Part shown: piece after piece, positions 15,801 to 30,700 of the stretch | How the letters are laid out: each line of letters starts with the position of its first letter | How positions within the stretch are numbered: position 1 is the first letter of the stretch | Position numbers and translations under genes: made by a program | Notes under the pieces: model-generated | Told to the model about the DNA's origin: nothing | Databases searched by the model: none | The model's input: the letters and a program-made list of their open reading frames with translations, nothing else | Source: a bacterium | GTDB taxonomy: Bacteria; UBP14; UBA6098; JAFGQG01 | Assembly (NCBI GenBank): GCA_016935765.1 | Contig: JAFGQG010000026.1 | Coordinates: 1 to 39,735, forward strand | Reading direction: 5' to 3' | DNA length: 39,735 bases

Positions 15801-18760
15801 ATAATAGCAGGCGGTCCGGATTCGAAGATAACCACCTGTGAATCACATACACCGCCGGAACATACTATCAGTGTGTCTTCTCCGACATCGGTAAAAGCTG
15901 TCAATACGGCATTGGCTGCGCCGTCGGTAGTGGTGGTGAATATCGGGTTGACGATCCCGTACCCCAAACCGCTGAATTGTACAGGTGTGCCGTCCGCAAC
16001 CGGCGCGTCAGCAGTATCGAGAACGGTGACATGTATGTTCGCAGTGCTCGCACCGTCCGCTGTTACCCTCGGTGGAGTGACCGCAAGATCCACGTAGCCT
16101 ACTTTAGTGCTCATTAACTGTATTATTATGGAATTAGTAGCATCCCCCTCAACAGATGTCGCTGTTATAGCAGACCAACCCGCTACTCTTCCGGCAACAA
16201 GTTTTACCCAGCCCCTGCTTGAAGTGTCAGTGTACGTTGAAGCCGGAGAAATTGTACCGAGAGTAGCTGAGAAATCTATCTCCTGACCACCTCCAACAGG
16301 GTTACTGAACTCGTCAAGCACTTTGACTGCGATGGTTGTTGTATCTATACCATTAGCGTATATGGACGAATCCGCTGCCCATATCTGGATTATTCTTGGT
16401 GGACCAGGCACGAACTCGACCATCGTGGATCCGGCAACCGTGCCTACTCTCGCGTAAACCATCACAGTCTCCGCAGGCGTGATGTTTGCCTTGAGAATTG
16501 AACGTGCTAATCCTCCCTCGGTATAATCAACTACCGGGTTTAATATTCCAGCGGATGTGGAGAACCTTACTACGATATTATCCGATATAGGAAGCCCTGA
16601 AGTGTCAAGAACAGTAGCAGTTATGCCGGTTGTATTCCTGCCGTTAGCAGTTAGCCTCAGGGAATCAGTAACGACTATAATGGAACCGGCTGGAAGGGTT
16701 ACAAACCTGACCAGCGCGTAAGCAATAGCATCTCCCGAAGTGGCAGAAAGTATAGCAGAACCCTCAAGCGTTCCACTGGTGATCAACGTCCTTGAAAAAG
16801 CGCTGTCATTGGTAGCGCTGAACGGAATTACAGTACCATAGGTCGATGGATTCAAGTTAAAATCAACTCTCGTTCCCGGGGAAACGTCATTGCCGAATTC
16901 ATCAGAAACATGTACCCAAATAGTCTGAGTGTCCACTCCAGTCGCGTAAAGGTCAGGAACAGGATAGGTTACAAACTCCAGGTTCCTTGGATCGCCAGGA
17001 GTGAAAGTAATATAAAGAGTGTCCTTGAGACTGTCATGAGCAGCTATCTCCACCATGGTTGTGCCCGTTATGGTTGAAGAGGTCAGTATGGTCTGAACCA
17101 GTCCATTCTCAGTATAATCGGTTCGCGGTGATAAGATACCGCCGCCATATAACCTGAAGAAAATTGGTAATCCGTCTGAAACCGGTCGATGTGACGAGTC
17201 AAGGATGGTAGCTGTAATAGTCGATGTGGATATGCCATTTGCGGTTAGGGAGAACGGGTTGGCGACAGAGTAGATGATCTCTCCCTCTATTTCAACAAAA
17301 TTTATGGAGTTCACTGCCGAAGCATCTCCGCTGGTAACGGTGATAACGGAGATACCTGTTTCCATACTGCTGATGTAAGCGGTTGCCGCGCCTGAATCAG
17401 TGGAAACAATGACGTCTTCGTCAAGGAAATCGCCTCTGGTTGAGTTAAAATGGACGTTCGTTCCCATCACTACGGGATTAGAATAAGCATCAAACACAAA
17501 AACCCTGATAGGATATGAAGCCCCGTCCGCAAAGAATGTGTCGACCAGCGTGGTGTCAAAGAAGATCACTGCTGGTTCTCCTGGAATAAAGTGCATTTCA
17601 AAAGTATCCTGAACGGAAGCCGAAGCCCGTGCAATGACCCTCGTGTTACCAGTTGTTGTTGGTGCGTAAATTATAGTCATAGCTTCCCCACCGACAGTTC
17701 TGGCTCGCCTCGGTATGATTCTCCCCAATACATAACCGGTAGAAGTATCCTGCGAAAAGTCAACAGGAGTGCCGTCCGAAACGGGGAAACCTGCTGAGTC
17801 ATAGACTGTAGCTTTGACCTCGGATAGACTGGAGCCATCAGCAGGTAAAGTCGGCGGATTCACGGTCAATATAAGTTCGGCTGCTACGAGCTCAACAAAT
17901 GTTATCTGCGTGTATGCGAATGCGCCTCCGCTGCGTACAGTTATCAAAGCAGGTCCTGTCTCCGTTCCGCTCGTTACAAGAGCTTCAGCCATGCCGTTAA
18001 TGTCAGTAACATCTATCGGTGTGATTTCACCCATCTCTATATCAAATGTAACCTGTGTGCCAGGCGTTACCGTATTGCCATACCTGTCCCAAACAGTGCA
18101 CTGAACAGCGGCATTGGTAGCGCCATCCGCGGGGATAGAATCGGGGTTGACTACTACTGCGATATTCAGCGGCGGACCAGCAATGAAATGAATGGTTATC
18201 GATGCAGTGTCCGAACCCGCCATCGCATATACCTCTTTAGGTCCGACAGCAGAGGTGTCTGATCTGAGCATTACTTCTGCGAAACCACTATCCGTGTATG
18301 CAACGTTAGGCAGAAGTTCGCCGTAATTATCCTCCACGGCGAAATTAACCTCTGTGCCATCCGAAACAGGAGTTCCGCCAGCGGTCATCACGTAAGCTGT
18401 CAAATTGACTGTGCTGACCCCGTCAGTGACGAGAAAGTTCGTGTCAGATACCAGTATTATACTACGAACTGCGGTAGTATCGAAGAAAACCTGCGTAAAG
18501 CCTACAGCATCTCCGCATTCTCCGAATATCAGGGCGGTGCCGGGGGTTATTCCGGATTCGAGAAGCACCTGCGCATTACCCATAGTGTCGGTGGTCATAG
18601 CTCGCGGCGCTATCCTGCCGAGATCAGTCTCAAAATTTACCACGGTGCCAGGCCTCATTGGATTGCCGAACTCATCTGTTACTCGAGCATATATCCACGT
18701 GTTAGAAATACCGTCGGCGGGAATAGTCGAATCTTCAGGCCATAAGTTAATGATATTCGG
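12866..18760 (-). other. C-terminal irregular domain tract of the giant protein
   Basis: Residues 6187-8150 hold about 18-19 further Ig-like domains that still alternate A and B but do not show the ten-domain period. The final domains are the most divergent, with insertions (for example a cysteine-bearing segment around NECYGSYAVG and DQYCASNK), then a domain with RIKDEYGNPICGD and a tail rich in Glu, Pro, Ser and Asn. Confidence 0.75.
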
Positions 18761-21700
18761 ATCGCCCGGGTTCAGGTGAAGAAGTACACTATCCGCTACC
18801 GTGCCTCCTGCACTGTCAACTTCGGCAATCACCCACAGGTCGCCTGATTCAGTTCCGGCAGTATATTCAGTCGTAACTGCACCGCCTGTAGTGACCTTGG
18901 GACTTACCACGTTTCCGCGAGTGTCAGGATTGACCCTGAAATCAACACGCGTTCTATCAGAAACAGGAGAACCTTCCTTATCATAGACTCTCACCGTAAT
19001 TATCGAATTGGAAATCCCGTCAGCGGTCATGAACCTGGGGACTGCTGAAATGGTCAGGTCCCCGATTTGAGTGGTGTCGAAGATCACTTCTACCTGGTTG
19101 TAGATAGAGCCGGAATTCACTGTAACCCTTGCGCGTCCCGGGGTTACTCCACTTGTCAAAACTGAAGTCGCAATACCGTTGATATTGGTGTAAACCAACG
19201 ATGGATCAATGGTTCCAAGATTTGTTATAAAATTCACCGCAACACCTGAAAGAACACCGTTTCCGTATTCATCTACCAGGGTACACGTGATCTCTGAAGA
19301 AGCGTACTGGTTCGCTGCGATCGTATCGGGATTGGCGTTCACGATTATCTGGTTTACCGCCCCGGGATTCAAGGTTAAAGTAATTTGATCCCTTATCGTG
19401 TCGCCAGGTATTATCGAATAGGCTTCGATGTCCACGTTCCCCCGGTCCGTGCCAGCCCTGAATATGACGTTGACTTCACCACTCTCAGTGTACCCGATGG
19501 ATGGTATGAGGTCGCCCAGTGTGTCCGGAGTATCTGTAAAGATTACCGGCGTCCGGTTATTGACCGGGTTCCCCAGGCTGTCGAGTACTAATGCTGTTAT
19601 CGATGAGTTAGAGAAACCGTCGGCAGTTATTGTCATCGGGTCGGCTACAAGGGCGATGGTAGCTACTTCAGTGTTTGAGAATATAATGTCGATCTCGCCG
19701 ATCGCGTCGCCGGAAGTTACCCTGACCGTCGCGGTTCCAGGTTCATATCCACTCATCAGGTAGGAACTCGCGATTCCGGTTCTGTTCGTTATCGCTGAAG
19801 TAGGGGATATGCTTCCCAGTATGGTTGCAAAGTTTATGGTGTTCCCAGACCGGAGGGGGTTATTATACCTGTCGAATAGCCTTCCGGAAATCGTGGTAGT
19901 TGAGAATGAATCAGCGGGGATTATTGAGTCGGACGCCCATACAGCGATACTATCCACTGCGCCCGGCAGAAGGTCTATGTAAGTGGTTTCTACTACGCCG
20001 CCACCAGCATTTGCAATAACTCCAACCACACCGGCAATGGTGCCGGCTGTAAGCGTTGCCGCAAATTCCCCGCTATCTGTATATACCGTTCTTGGCGCAA
20101 TAGTCGCCATAGAATCAGGGGAAACACTCAATAGAACAGGCGATCCGTCGGATATCGGATTACCCACAACATTGAAGACAAAACCACTAATGTCCGATGT
20201 ACTCCTGCCGTCAGCCGTGATGTCACGGGGATCCGCAAATAAAAGCATTTCGTCCGCGGCAGTGTTGGTAAAATCTACCCTTATCTGACCGATTGCGCCG
20301 CCACAACTGGCAATTATGACCGCAGCGCCGGGGGTTACTCCGGAATACAACCGTACAGCCGTTGCCGAAGAATCGTCCGTTATTCCGAATTCGTCAATCT
20401 CACCAAGCGTTGTTGTAAAATCAACAATAAAACCGCTTCCAACAGGATTATCATTTGGATCTGCAAGGATGGCTGTGATCTCAGAGAATGTATCACCGTT
20501 AGCTGGTATGGCTGTTGGAGTAGCAGTTAAAAGAATAGTCGATATGGGACCGGGCCTGAACAGTATCTTTATCGAATCAACTACACCGTAACCAGCGTCA
20601 ACCACTACCCAGCAAGTCTCAGCGGTCGTCGAGCTTCTCAATTTCGAGGAAGCTTCACCCTCATTTGTATAGCTTACACCAGGTACAATTGCACCCGCGG
20701 TCGGATTGAAGGTCACTGGAGTGCCGTCAGCAATAGCCCTGCCCGAACTGTCAGTAACCAGCGCATAGACCATGGTGGATGAAATGCCATTAGCGGTTAT
20801 ACTGATGGAATCTGAATATAGATATATTCCAGCTACAGGATTCTGTACGAACTGTACGAGAGCGAATCCAAGTATGCCTCCCGCCCTGACGATAACCTGC
20901 GCAGTGCCGGTACTATCCGCGCTCACCAGGGTAGCCAGAACAGTTCCGGCTTCCGTGTAAGCCAAAGTTGGATATATTCTTCCAAGATCTGTTTCAAATG
21001 TGACATCCTCCCCATCGGGGATTAAATTGTCGTATGCATCATATAAAACAGCAGTAATCCCTGAAGTGCTGAATCCATCAGCGGCAATAGTATCATATTG
21101 AGAGGTTACAGCGATTCTCGCGACCGGACCAGGTATGAAATCAACATAAGTCGTGTCTGATAATCCCAGGACATAAGCTCTCACGAAGCATCTGCCCAGC
21201 ATTTCCTCACTTGTCAGCTCAACCGTTGCCTGACCTGTTCCACCAGTGGTTACAGCAAGTGTCTCGATCTCTCCGAACGGATTCCCGAGCGTATCGTAGC
21301 TTTCGAAAAAGATGACGGTTCCGTCAGCGACAGGATTTGCCGCGCTGTTCAAGGCTTTAGCGGTTACTGTGGATGTGGAAATGCCGTTAGCTATTATTTC
21401 TCTCGGAGAAGCCTTCACGCTTAAATACACAATGTCTGATGAAATGAAAGTCACATATTCATAAGCGTTACCCAATTCGCATGTCGCATTTATTTCAGCA
21501 GTACCGGTTTCAACAGAGCTGGTTAGTCGAGCAGTCGCAATACCGAATGAATCGGTGTACACAGGTGAGGTGATTCGTCCCATATCGGTTGTCAATGTGA
21601 CTCTTCTTCCGGATCCGACGGCATTTGAGTATTCATCTGAAAGAGTACATGTGATCGTGGATTGACTTACACCAGTTGCCGCAATGGTATCAGGGTTAGC

Positions 21701-24700
21701 GGACATTGTTATGTAATGGCATTCACCTGGTTCAAAGGTGATAAATATTGTGTCCGCAGCGCCGCCAGCAGTTGCCACGACAGTATCTTTGCCGGCAACC
21801 GTTCTCGCTGCTAGTCTCGAATTTGCATATCCGTCTTCCGTGTACGCGGTAGGCAGCAGTATTCTGCCGATAGCTGAGCTGAAGAAGACCGGTACTCCAT
21901 CGTAAATGGTTCTTCCGCCAGCATCTACAACGAGAGCTTGCAAGTCGATTGTATTACCGCTGCCAACCTGCAGCTCGTACGAACTCGCGGTGAGGATTAT
22001 ATTGTTGACCTGCGCGGAATCCAGGACGATTTCAGCCTGACCATAAACACCGCCTGAATTTACTGTTATGAAAGCCAAACCTGGAGTGGTTCCACTCGTA
22101 AAATTAGACCTGGCTACTCCTATGTTATTCGTAATAGTACTGGTGGGGAGCACCGAACCAATACCGGCAGGATTGGCTGCGAAGTTTACGTTAAGACCCG
22201 GTTCTACCCTGTTGTCATAATCGTCGAAGAGTATGGCTGTCACGTTAGATGAACTCGAACCGTCAGCCGTAAGGGTTTCTGGAACAGCGGATACTTCAAT
22301 TCGCGCCACGGGACCGGCAAGCAGACGAATATCAGCATAGCCATAAATAGCGCCGACTCCCGCTCTTAAGTAAGCAGTGCCACGCCTCGTGTCAGCACGG
22401 TAGATCACATTCGCCTCGCCTGATTCAGTGTAGCCCAGGAATGGTATCATTACACCAAGCGGTGTGATGGTAGTATCAGATGTCGTATCGTCAATGATCG
22501 TTACTACAGTATCATCGAGAATGTCAAATGTTACCGCTGTCCTATCGCTTATCCTGTTTCCAAGGCTGTCAAGAACAAGAGCGGTTACAGGGGTCGTTGA
22601 GTAACCGTCAGCAGTCAGCTGACCCACCCCGGTTGACACGATTATTGAGAAGACGTCGGTGTTGTAGAAATTGATTTCGATCTCGCCTGAAGCGGAGCCG
22701 GAAATGGCTCTGACCCTGGCATCGCCCGGAGTATAGCCGCTTCTGAGGTGTACCGTCACCTCTCCATTGCTGTTCGTAAGCTCTGAACCTGAACTGAGAT
22801 ATCCCAGGTTAGTGCTGAAATTGACCACATGCCCGGACCTTACTCTATTTCCGAACATATCAAAGACTGTACCGTGGATCGTAGCTTCAGATGCGCTGTC
22901 GGCAGGAATGGATGAATCCCCGGTATCCGCAACCAGGACAATATAATCAGGAAGTCCCGGGATCATGTTCACAATTACGGAATCCCTGAAACCGGATCCC
23001 GCGTCTGCAACCAGGTAAACCGTTCCAACATAATACCAGCCGGTAAATACAGCGCTGAAATCCCCATCCTCGGTGTACGCTGTCGAAGGCGTAATATAGC
23101 CCATGGAATCGGGATTTATTGAAAGAGCTATAGGCGTTCCGTCCGCGACGGGATTGCCGATAGTGTTTATCACGTGACCGAATAGGGTGGCTGTGGATTC
23201 CGCATTCGCGATAACGTTTCTTGGGTTGACGTTCAATACCATGTCACCAACGTTAGTCGCGGTGAAGTTTACAGTTGCCTGCCCGTAAGCGCCCTCACAA
23301 TAAGCGGTAATTAAAGCTGTGCCAGGAGTGATGCCGCTGGTTAACCTGGTTACCGCCTCGGATAAGCCGTCAGTAACACCAAAGGTATCGATAGACCCAA
23401 GTGTCGTGTGGAAAGAAACTACTTTGCCGCCCGTTAGAAGATTGCCGTTAATATCATATACGATAGCCGTTACGTTTATGGAACTGTCCCCGTCAGCAGG
23501 TATGCTGTTCGTGTCGGGGATGACCTCTATCAGCCCGGGAGGACCAGGGCGGAAAACGACGACCAGAGAATCGCGCACTCCACCACCAGCATTTACCTTG
23601 ACCCAGGTAGAACCAGGAGTGGTCGAACTCCTGAGTAGTGAAGTCGCCTCGCCATCAGCCGTAAAGGATACCCCGGGGATCATGATCCCGTCATCAGACT
23701 CGAAGTATATAGGTCTTCCATCGGTTACAGCGCCGCCCACACTGTCCCGCGCAATAGCGTGAATAGTCGTGGTAGAACGCCCGTTAGCAATTATCGAAGC
23801 GGAATCCGAATATATTATCAGGGTATCAACATCCAGCGGAACGAAGTTCGCCATCGCTACGCCTGTAATACCGCCAGAGTGAACCTGTATCTGCGCCCTT
23901 CCAATTACGCTGCTTACTATCGTTGCGAAAACACTTCCGCTTGACGTGTAGGCGAGAGTGGGAAATACAGTTCCCAGATTACTCTCAAGAGTTACGACCT
24001 GTCCGTCAAGAAGCAGATTGTCGAATTCATCATACAGAACTCCGGTTATCTGACCTTCACTCATACCGTCCGCAGGTATCGTATCGGGAACAACGAAAAC
24101 CTCTATCCTGGCAACAGGTCCAGGTATGAAGTCCACGTAGGTCGTATCTGACAAGCCTAAGACGTGAGCCCGAACAAAACACCTGCCCAGCATTTCTTCG
24201 CTTCTCAATTCAACAACCGCCTCGCCAGTGCCGTCAGCAGTAACGGAAAGCGTGTCTATAATTCCGAATGGAGCGCCGGTTGTATCGTAACTTTCAAAGA
24301 AAATGATAGTGCCGTCAGCAACAGGATTTCCGTAACTATTTAAAGCCTTTGCAGTTATGGTCGAAGTGGCAACTCCGTCAGCTGCGATATTCCGAGGCTC
24401 AGCCTTAACTGTTAGAAACGCGATATCCGATGATATGAATTCTACGTAAGTGTAGGCGTTCCCCGATTCGCAGCGAGCATTGACCTCCGCGGTCCCTGTT
24501 TCGATTGAGCTGGTTAAATAAGCTTGCGCAATTCCAAGTGAGTCCGTGTAAACAGGGGTGGTTATCCTGCCAAGATTGGTGGTCAAGGATACTACTCTAC
24601 CCGCATTCACCGGGTTTGAAAACTCGTCAGTTAATGCGCAGGTTATCAATGAACGGCTTCTGCCATTCGCAGCAATTGTATCAGGATTAGCGTTCATAAC

Positions 24701-27700
24701 TATGTAGTGACATGGTCCAGCTTCATATATAATGAATATTGTATCAGCAATACCGCCTGCAATTGCTACCACAGTATCCTTACCCGCCCTGTTCTGATCG
24801 GATAACTCGGTTGAAGCGTATCCGTCCTCCGTTAGAGAAGTAGGTGGAATAAGGATACCGAGTGATGACGTGAACTGCACCTGCAATCCATCGAACATTG
24901 GTCTGCCGCCCACATCAACGACGAAAGCTTGAAGATCCACACGGGTACCAGTACCGATCTGAAATTCATAAGTGCTTGCTGTTAGAATTACATCCCCAAC
25001 CTGGGCGGAATCGAGGAATATCTCCACCTGTCCGTAAATACCGCCTGATGTGGCAGTTACAATTACAAGACCCGGTGTGTTTCCGCTGGTGAAGTTTGAG
25101 TGGGCTACGCCCCAGGCGTTTGTTAACGCCAATCCCGGAAGCATACTTCCATACCCGGCTGGATTGACAGCGAACGCAACTTCGTCTCCTGAACCGATCC
25201 TGTTGCCGTATTCGTCGAACAATTCAGCAACGATCTCCGAACTGCCTAAGCCGTTCGCGGTCAATGTATCAGGATTTGCAGTTACTACTATCCTGTTGAC
25301 CGTTCCGGGGATCAGTTCGATGTCCTTGTCGCCGAAGATTGTGTCAACGGAAGCTCTTACGTGGGCGACACCGGTACGGGTGCCTGCGCGGTATATCACA
25401 CTCGCTTCGCCGGATTCGGTATATGCTATATAAGGAATTACTGCTCCCAGCGGCGCAACAGTAGTATCGTAAGTTGAATCATTTATCATCGTTATGATGG
25501 TGTCAGCAAGGATGGAGAAGTTTACAGGTGTTCTGTCGCTTACCCTGTTCCCAAGGCTGTCCAGAAGAATAGCAGTCATCCTGGTAGTGGAATAGCCGTC
25601 AGCGATAAGCGAATTATCCTCCGAGTTCAATATCAACGCCGCTACTTCAGTGCTTGTGAACAGGATCTCAATTTCGCCTATAGCTGTGCCGGAAATTGCC
25701 CTGACCCGTGCGACGCCAGAAGTGTACCCGCTTCTCAACCGGAAGGTGAACTGACCATCGCTATCGGTCAGCTCGGACGAGGATGAAAGGTAGCCAAGAT
25801 TAGTTGAAATAGTGATTGTATATCCTGAACCCACAGTGTTCCCGAATATGTCGTAGGCAGTGCCTCGAATCGTAGCTTCGGAAGCGCTGTCTGCCGGTAT
25901 CGCAGAGTCGCCTGTGTCAGCTACAAGGATTATATAATCGGGAGGACCAGGGATAAGGTTTATCATAACAGAATCCCTGAAGCCGCTTCCAGCATCAGCT
26001 ACAAGATAAGCAGTGCCAACGTATGACAGGCTTGTAAAGACCGCTGTGAAATCGCCATCCTCTGTGTACGCAGTTGCAGGCATGATGTATCCCATGCTGT
26101 CAGGGCTTACTGAAACAGCAATGGGCGTGCCGTCAGTGACCGGATTGCCTATAGTGTTCAGAACCGTTCCGAATAGAGTTGCGGTCGCTTCAGTATTGGC
26201 TACTACATTCCTTGGGGTCACGTTCAGTATCATGCTTCCCACGTTAGTGGCGGTAAAATAAACGGTCGCTCTGCCGTAAGCTCCTTCGCAGTAAGCAGTG
26301 ATCAAAGCGGTACCAGGTGTTATACCCGCAGTTAGAATAGTAAACGCAGCCGATGAATCGTTGGTTACACCAAAAGTATCGATAGTGCCAAGGGTCGTGT
26401 TAAAAGTTACGATCTCTCCGCCGGCTACAAGGTTACCATTTCTGTCCAGAACGATCGCGGTAACGTTCATCGAGCTGAATCCATCTGCGGGAATACTCGT
26501 GGTTTCCGGGACAACTTCAATCATAGCCGGAGCGCCAGCGCGAAATACAACTACCAGCGAATCCGTAACCCCACCGCCAGCATCGACTTTTACCCAGACG
26601 GACCCCGGTGTGGTTGAACTTCTAAGCTGGGAAATAGCTTCGCCTTCTGATAAATACGTTACTCCCGGTATCATTACCCCGTCAGAAGATTCGAAGTAAA
26701 TCGGCCACCCGTCAGTAATTGCTGCTCCGAGACTGTCCCTCGCTAATGCGTGAATGCGGGTGGTTGAATACCCGTCAGCAACTATCGAGGTGGAATCGGA
26801 GTATATTATTAATGTATCCACCCGTAAGGGCAGGAAGCGCGCTGTGGCAACTCCGGTTATTCCGCCAGCATGAAGTTGAATCTGCGCGACACCTATCGCG
26901 TCGCTGGTTATGGAAGCAAAAACACTTCCGTTTTCAGTATAAGCAAGCGTCGGGAATATGGTGCCAAGATTGGTCTCGAAGGTTACGGTTTGCCCTGAAT
27001 TCAGTAAATTATCGTTTTCGTCATATAAGACGCCGGTTATCTGACCTTCACTCATACCATCTGCAGGTATGGAATCAGGAACCACGAAAACATCGATCCT
27101 GGCTACCGGACCGGGTACAAAATCCACATAAGTGGTATCGGATAACCCGAGCAGATGAGCTCTAACAAAACACCTGCCGGGGATTTCCTCGCTGGTTAAC
27201 TCAACAACGGCTTCGCCCGTTCCGCCGGCGGTTACAGACAGGGTTTCCATAACTCCAAAGGAAGCGCCAAGCGCGTCGAAACAGTTGAAGTAAATAATGG
27301 TACCGTTCGCGACTGGATTGCCATAACTGTTCAAAGCTTTTGCAGTTATAGTCGATACGGAGATCCCATCAGCAGTTATCTCCTTGGGAGCTGCTTTAAC
27401 CGACAGGAACGCAATGTCGGAGGATATGAATTCAACGTATGTGTATGCGTTTCCGCTTTCACATCTTGCGTTCACTTCGGCGGTTCCGGTTTCAAGGGAG
27501 CTCTTCAAATAGGTGCGGGCTATACCGAATGAATCGGTGTGAACCGGTGAAGTTATCGTTCCCATACTCGTGCTGAAACTCACCATTCTTCCTGCTCCAA
27601 CCCGGTTGGAGAACTCGTCGCTCAAAGTACATGTGATGGCGGACCTGCTTCGGCCGTTCGCGGCAATCGTGTCAGGGTTTGGCCAGATGCTTATGTAAAA

Positions 27701-30700
27701 ACAATCGCCGGCTTCAAATAGGATGTAAACTGTGTCAGCGACTCCGTTCACTTCAGCAACCACAGTATCCCTGCCTGATTGGTTCAAGCCGGTAAGTTCG
27801 GTTTCAGCATATCCGCCTGCAGTAAAAGCAATTGCGGGTACGATCCTGCCGATTTTCGAAGTGAATCTTACTTCAACACCGTCATATATTGTCCGTCCGC
27901 CAACGTCTATTACCATAGCCTGAAGGTCAACGCTGCCATCGGCAGGCATGGTATAAGCGTCTGCGGTGAGAATAATGTCGCCGACCTGCGCGGAATCCAG
28001 CAATATCTCGGTCTGCCCGTATATACCTTCAGCCTCGACAGTTATCAAAGCGAAACCCGGTGTATTGTTACTCGTAAAAGTGCTTCGCGCGATTCCGGAC
28101 GCGTTGGTAATAGTGCTCGTTGGAAGCAGGTTGCCGATATCCGCGGGATCAACCGTAAAATCGACCCCGACTCCGGATTCGACCGTGTTATCAAAATCGT
28201 CAAATAATGTGGCTTCGATGTTCGAGTGGCTCGAGCCGTTCGCGGTAAGTGTGCCCGGAATGGCAATGACTTCTATCCTGCTGACCGCCCCGGCAATAAG
28301 TTCGATATCGATGCTGTCGGAAACAGCCCCGGAAGACGCCTTTATATGAGCAATACCTTTCCTGGTGTCCGAACGGTAGGCAACGGTCGCTTCACCCGAC
28401 TCGGTTCTCCCGATCGGCGGTACAATAACACCAAGCGCTTCGCCTATCGTAGTGTCGGGATTAATCACGAAATTCACCGGCGTTCCGTCGCTGATCCGGT
28501 TGCCCAGGCTGTCCAGTACCAGCGCGGTCAAAGAGGTAGTTGAGAACCCGTCTGCCGGCAGGCGATTGTCCTCAGTGGTCAGAACGATCGAGAATACTCC
28601 GGTGTTTTCGATGGTAATTTCTATTTCGCCGGAAGCGGTTCCGGAAATCGCCCTTACCCTTGCTACTCCCGGAACATATCCGCTTCTAAGCCTCGTGGAA
28701 ACGTTGCCGTTACTGTTCGTTATTTCAGTCGTTGTGCTTAAATATCCTAAATTCGTTGAAAACGTTACGGTGTATCCTGAACGGACCGGGTTGTCGAACA
28801 TATCGAAAACAGTTCCGGTTATGGCGGCTTCAGAAACGCTGTCCGCGGGGATGCTGAGTGTGTCGGCATTAAGGATTATATAATCGGGAGCTCCCGGAAT
28901 GAGATGGACGAGAACGGAGTCCTTGAACCCACCGCCTGCGTCGGCAACAAGGTAAACATCGCCTATGTAATACCAGCCGGTGAAGGTTGCGGTAAAATCG
29001 CCGCCGTCCGTGTACGCAGTCGAAGGAGTGATAAAGCCCATGCTGTCAGGGTTGACGTACAAGGTGACCGGTGTGCCGTCCGTTATTGGGTTTCCAATAG
29101 TGTTCAGAACGTAACCTGATAACGTGGAGGTCGATTCAGCGTTCGCTACGACATTCCTGGGACTGGCGTTCAGGATTATGCCGCCAACATCAGTCGCTGT
29201 CAGATCGACGGTGGTCTGACCGTAAGCCCCTTCGCAGTAAGCGGTGATCAAGGCTGTTCCGGGTGTGATGCCGCTGGTCATTGTGCTGTAAGCCTCGGAA
29301 AGGTTGTTCGTTACGGCGAAAGTATCGATACTGCCCAACGTGGTGCTGAAATTCACGATATTACCGCTTCCGATGAGGTTGCCGTTCGCATCCATGACGA
29401 TAGCGGTAACGTTTGTATTGCTAACTCCATCCGCGGGGAGCCTGGCTGAGTCAGCCGTTACGGTGATAAGCGCTGGTCCTCCGGGGCGATAAATGACGAA
29501 CAGGGATTCACGTACTCCGCCGCCGGCATCTACCCAGACCCACGTCGTGCCCGGAACCGTGGAACTTCTAAGCAATGAGAAAGCTTCACCATCGTCCGTA
29601 TAGGAAACTCCCGGGATCATCACGCCGTTATCCGTGCTGAAATAAAGCGGAACGCCGTCAGTGACCGCAGAACCCACACTATCCCTCGCAAGCGCGTGTA
29701 TTGTCGTTGAAGAACGCCCATTCGCTACCAAAGTAGTGGAATCGGCGTATAATATCAGGGTATCGACCTGAAGCGCTATGAACTCCGCGGTCGCTACTCC
29801 GGTTACCGAACCGGAATGCAATTGCACCTGCGCTATTCCGATAGTGTTGCTGGTTATCGCGGCAAAAACGCTGCCGTCCTCCGTGTATGCTAAAGTTGGG
29901 AATATACTGCCCCGGTTGGTCTCGAACGTCACTAACTTGCCTGAAGGTATTAAATTGCCAAATTCATCGAAAAGAACACCTACTATCTGCCCCTCGCTCG
30001 ATCCGTCAGCGGGTATGACGTCGGGAGTTATGGTTACTTCTATACGGAAAGGATCTCCCGGAACGAATTCCACACTTATCGTATCCCGAACCCCCATTAC
30101 GTTCGCAGCAATGAAACAAACGCCGATAACTCTCTCGCTCGTTAGCGGTTTGCTTACGGTCCCGCCTTCAGTTACTCCGAGCGATTCGATCTCCCCAAAG
30201 GAATTCCCCGCGCTGTCAAAACTGGAGAAGGTAACGATAGTGCCATCAGAAACGGGTCTTCCCTCGGTATTCAAGACGTTAGCAGTGATAATGGATTGGC
30301 TGACGCCATCTGCGACAATCTTCCTCGGACTCGCGGATAAGGTTACCAGAGCGACTTCTGCCGCTACAAATTCAACGCTTGCTCTGCCGATCCCCGATTC
30401 GCAGCGGACTTCGATATCAGCTATTCCGATCTCCTCGGCGCTGGTGAGCCGCGCAACCGCGATTCCAAATGAATCGGTGAAGCTCGGGGTTGTGATCGCG
30501 CCAAGGTCTGTGCTGAAGGAAACACTTCGCCCTACACCGACAGGGTTGCTATATTCATCGTATAATTCGGCAACTATATTGGTCCTGCTTAAGCCGTTTG
30601 CAGCAAGAACGCTGTCCTGGGGAGTTACGATGATATAACTGCAGTTTCCCGCGGTAAATCTCACTGTAATCGTATCTTCGATGCCGTTTACCCTGGCTCT

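Noticed and set aside
29778..30638. 286-codon + strand ORF, and many other long + strand ORFs, opposite the giant gene
   Set aside because: They repeat with the same period as the giant gene, are rich in Pro, Ser, Val and Thr in low-complexity order, have no domain pattern or ribosome sites, and are antisense shadows of the repeated codons.
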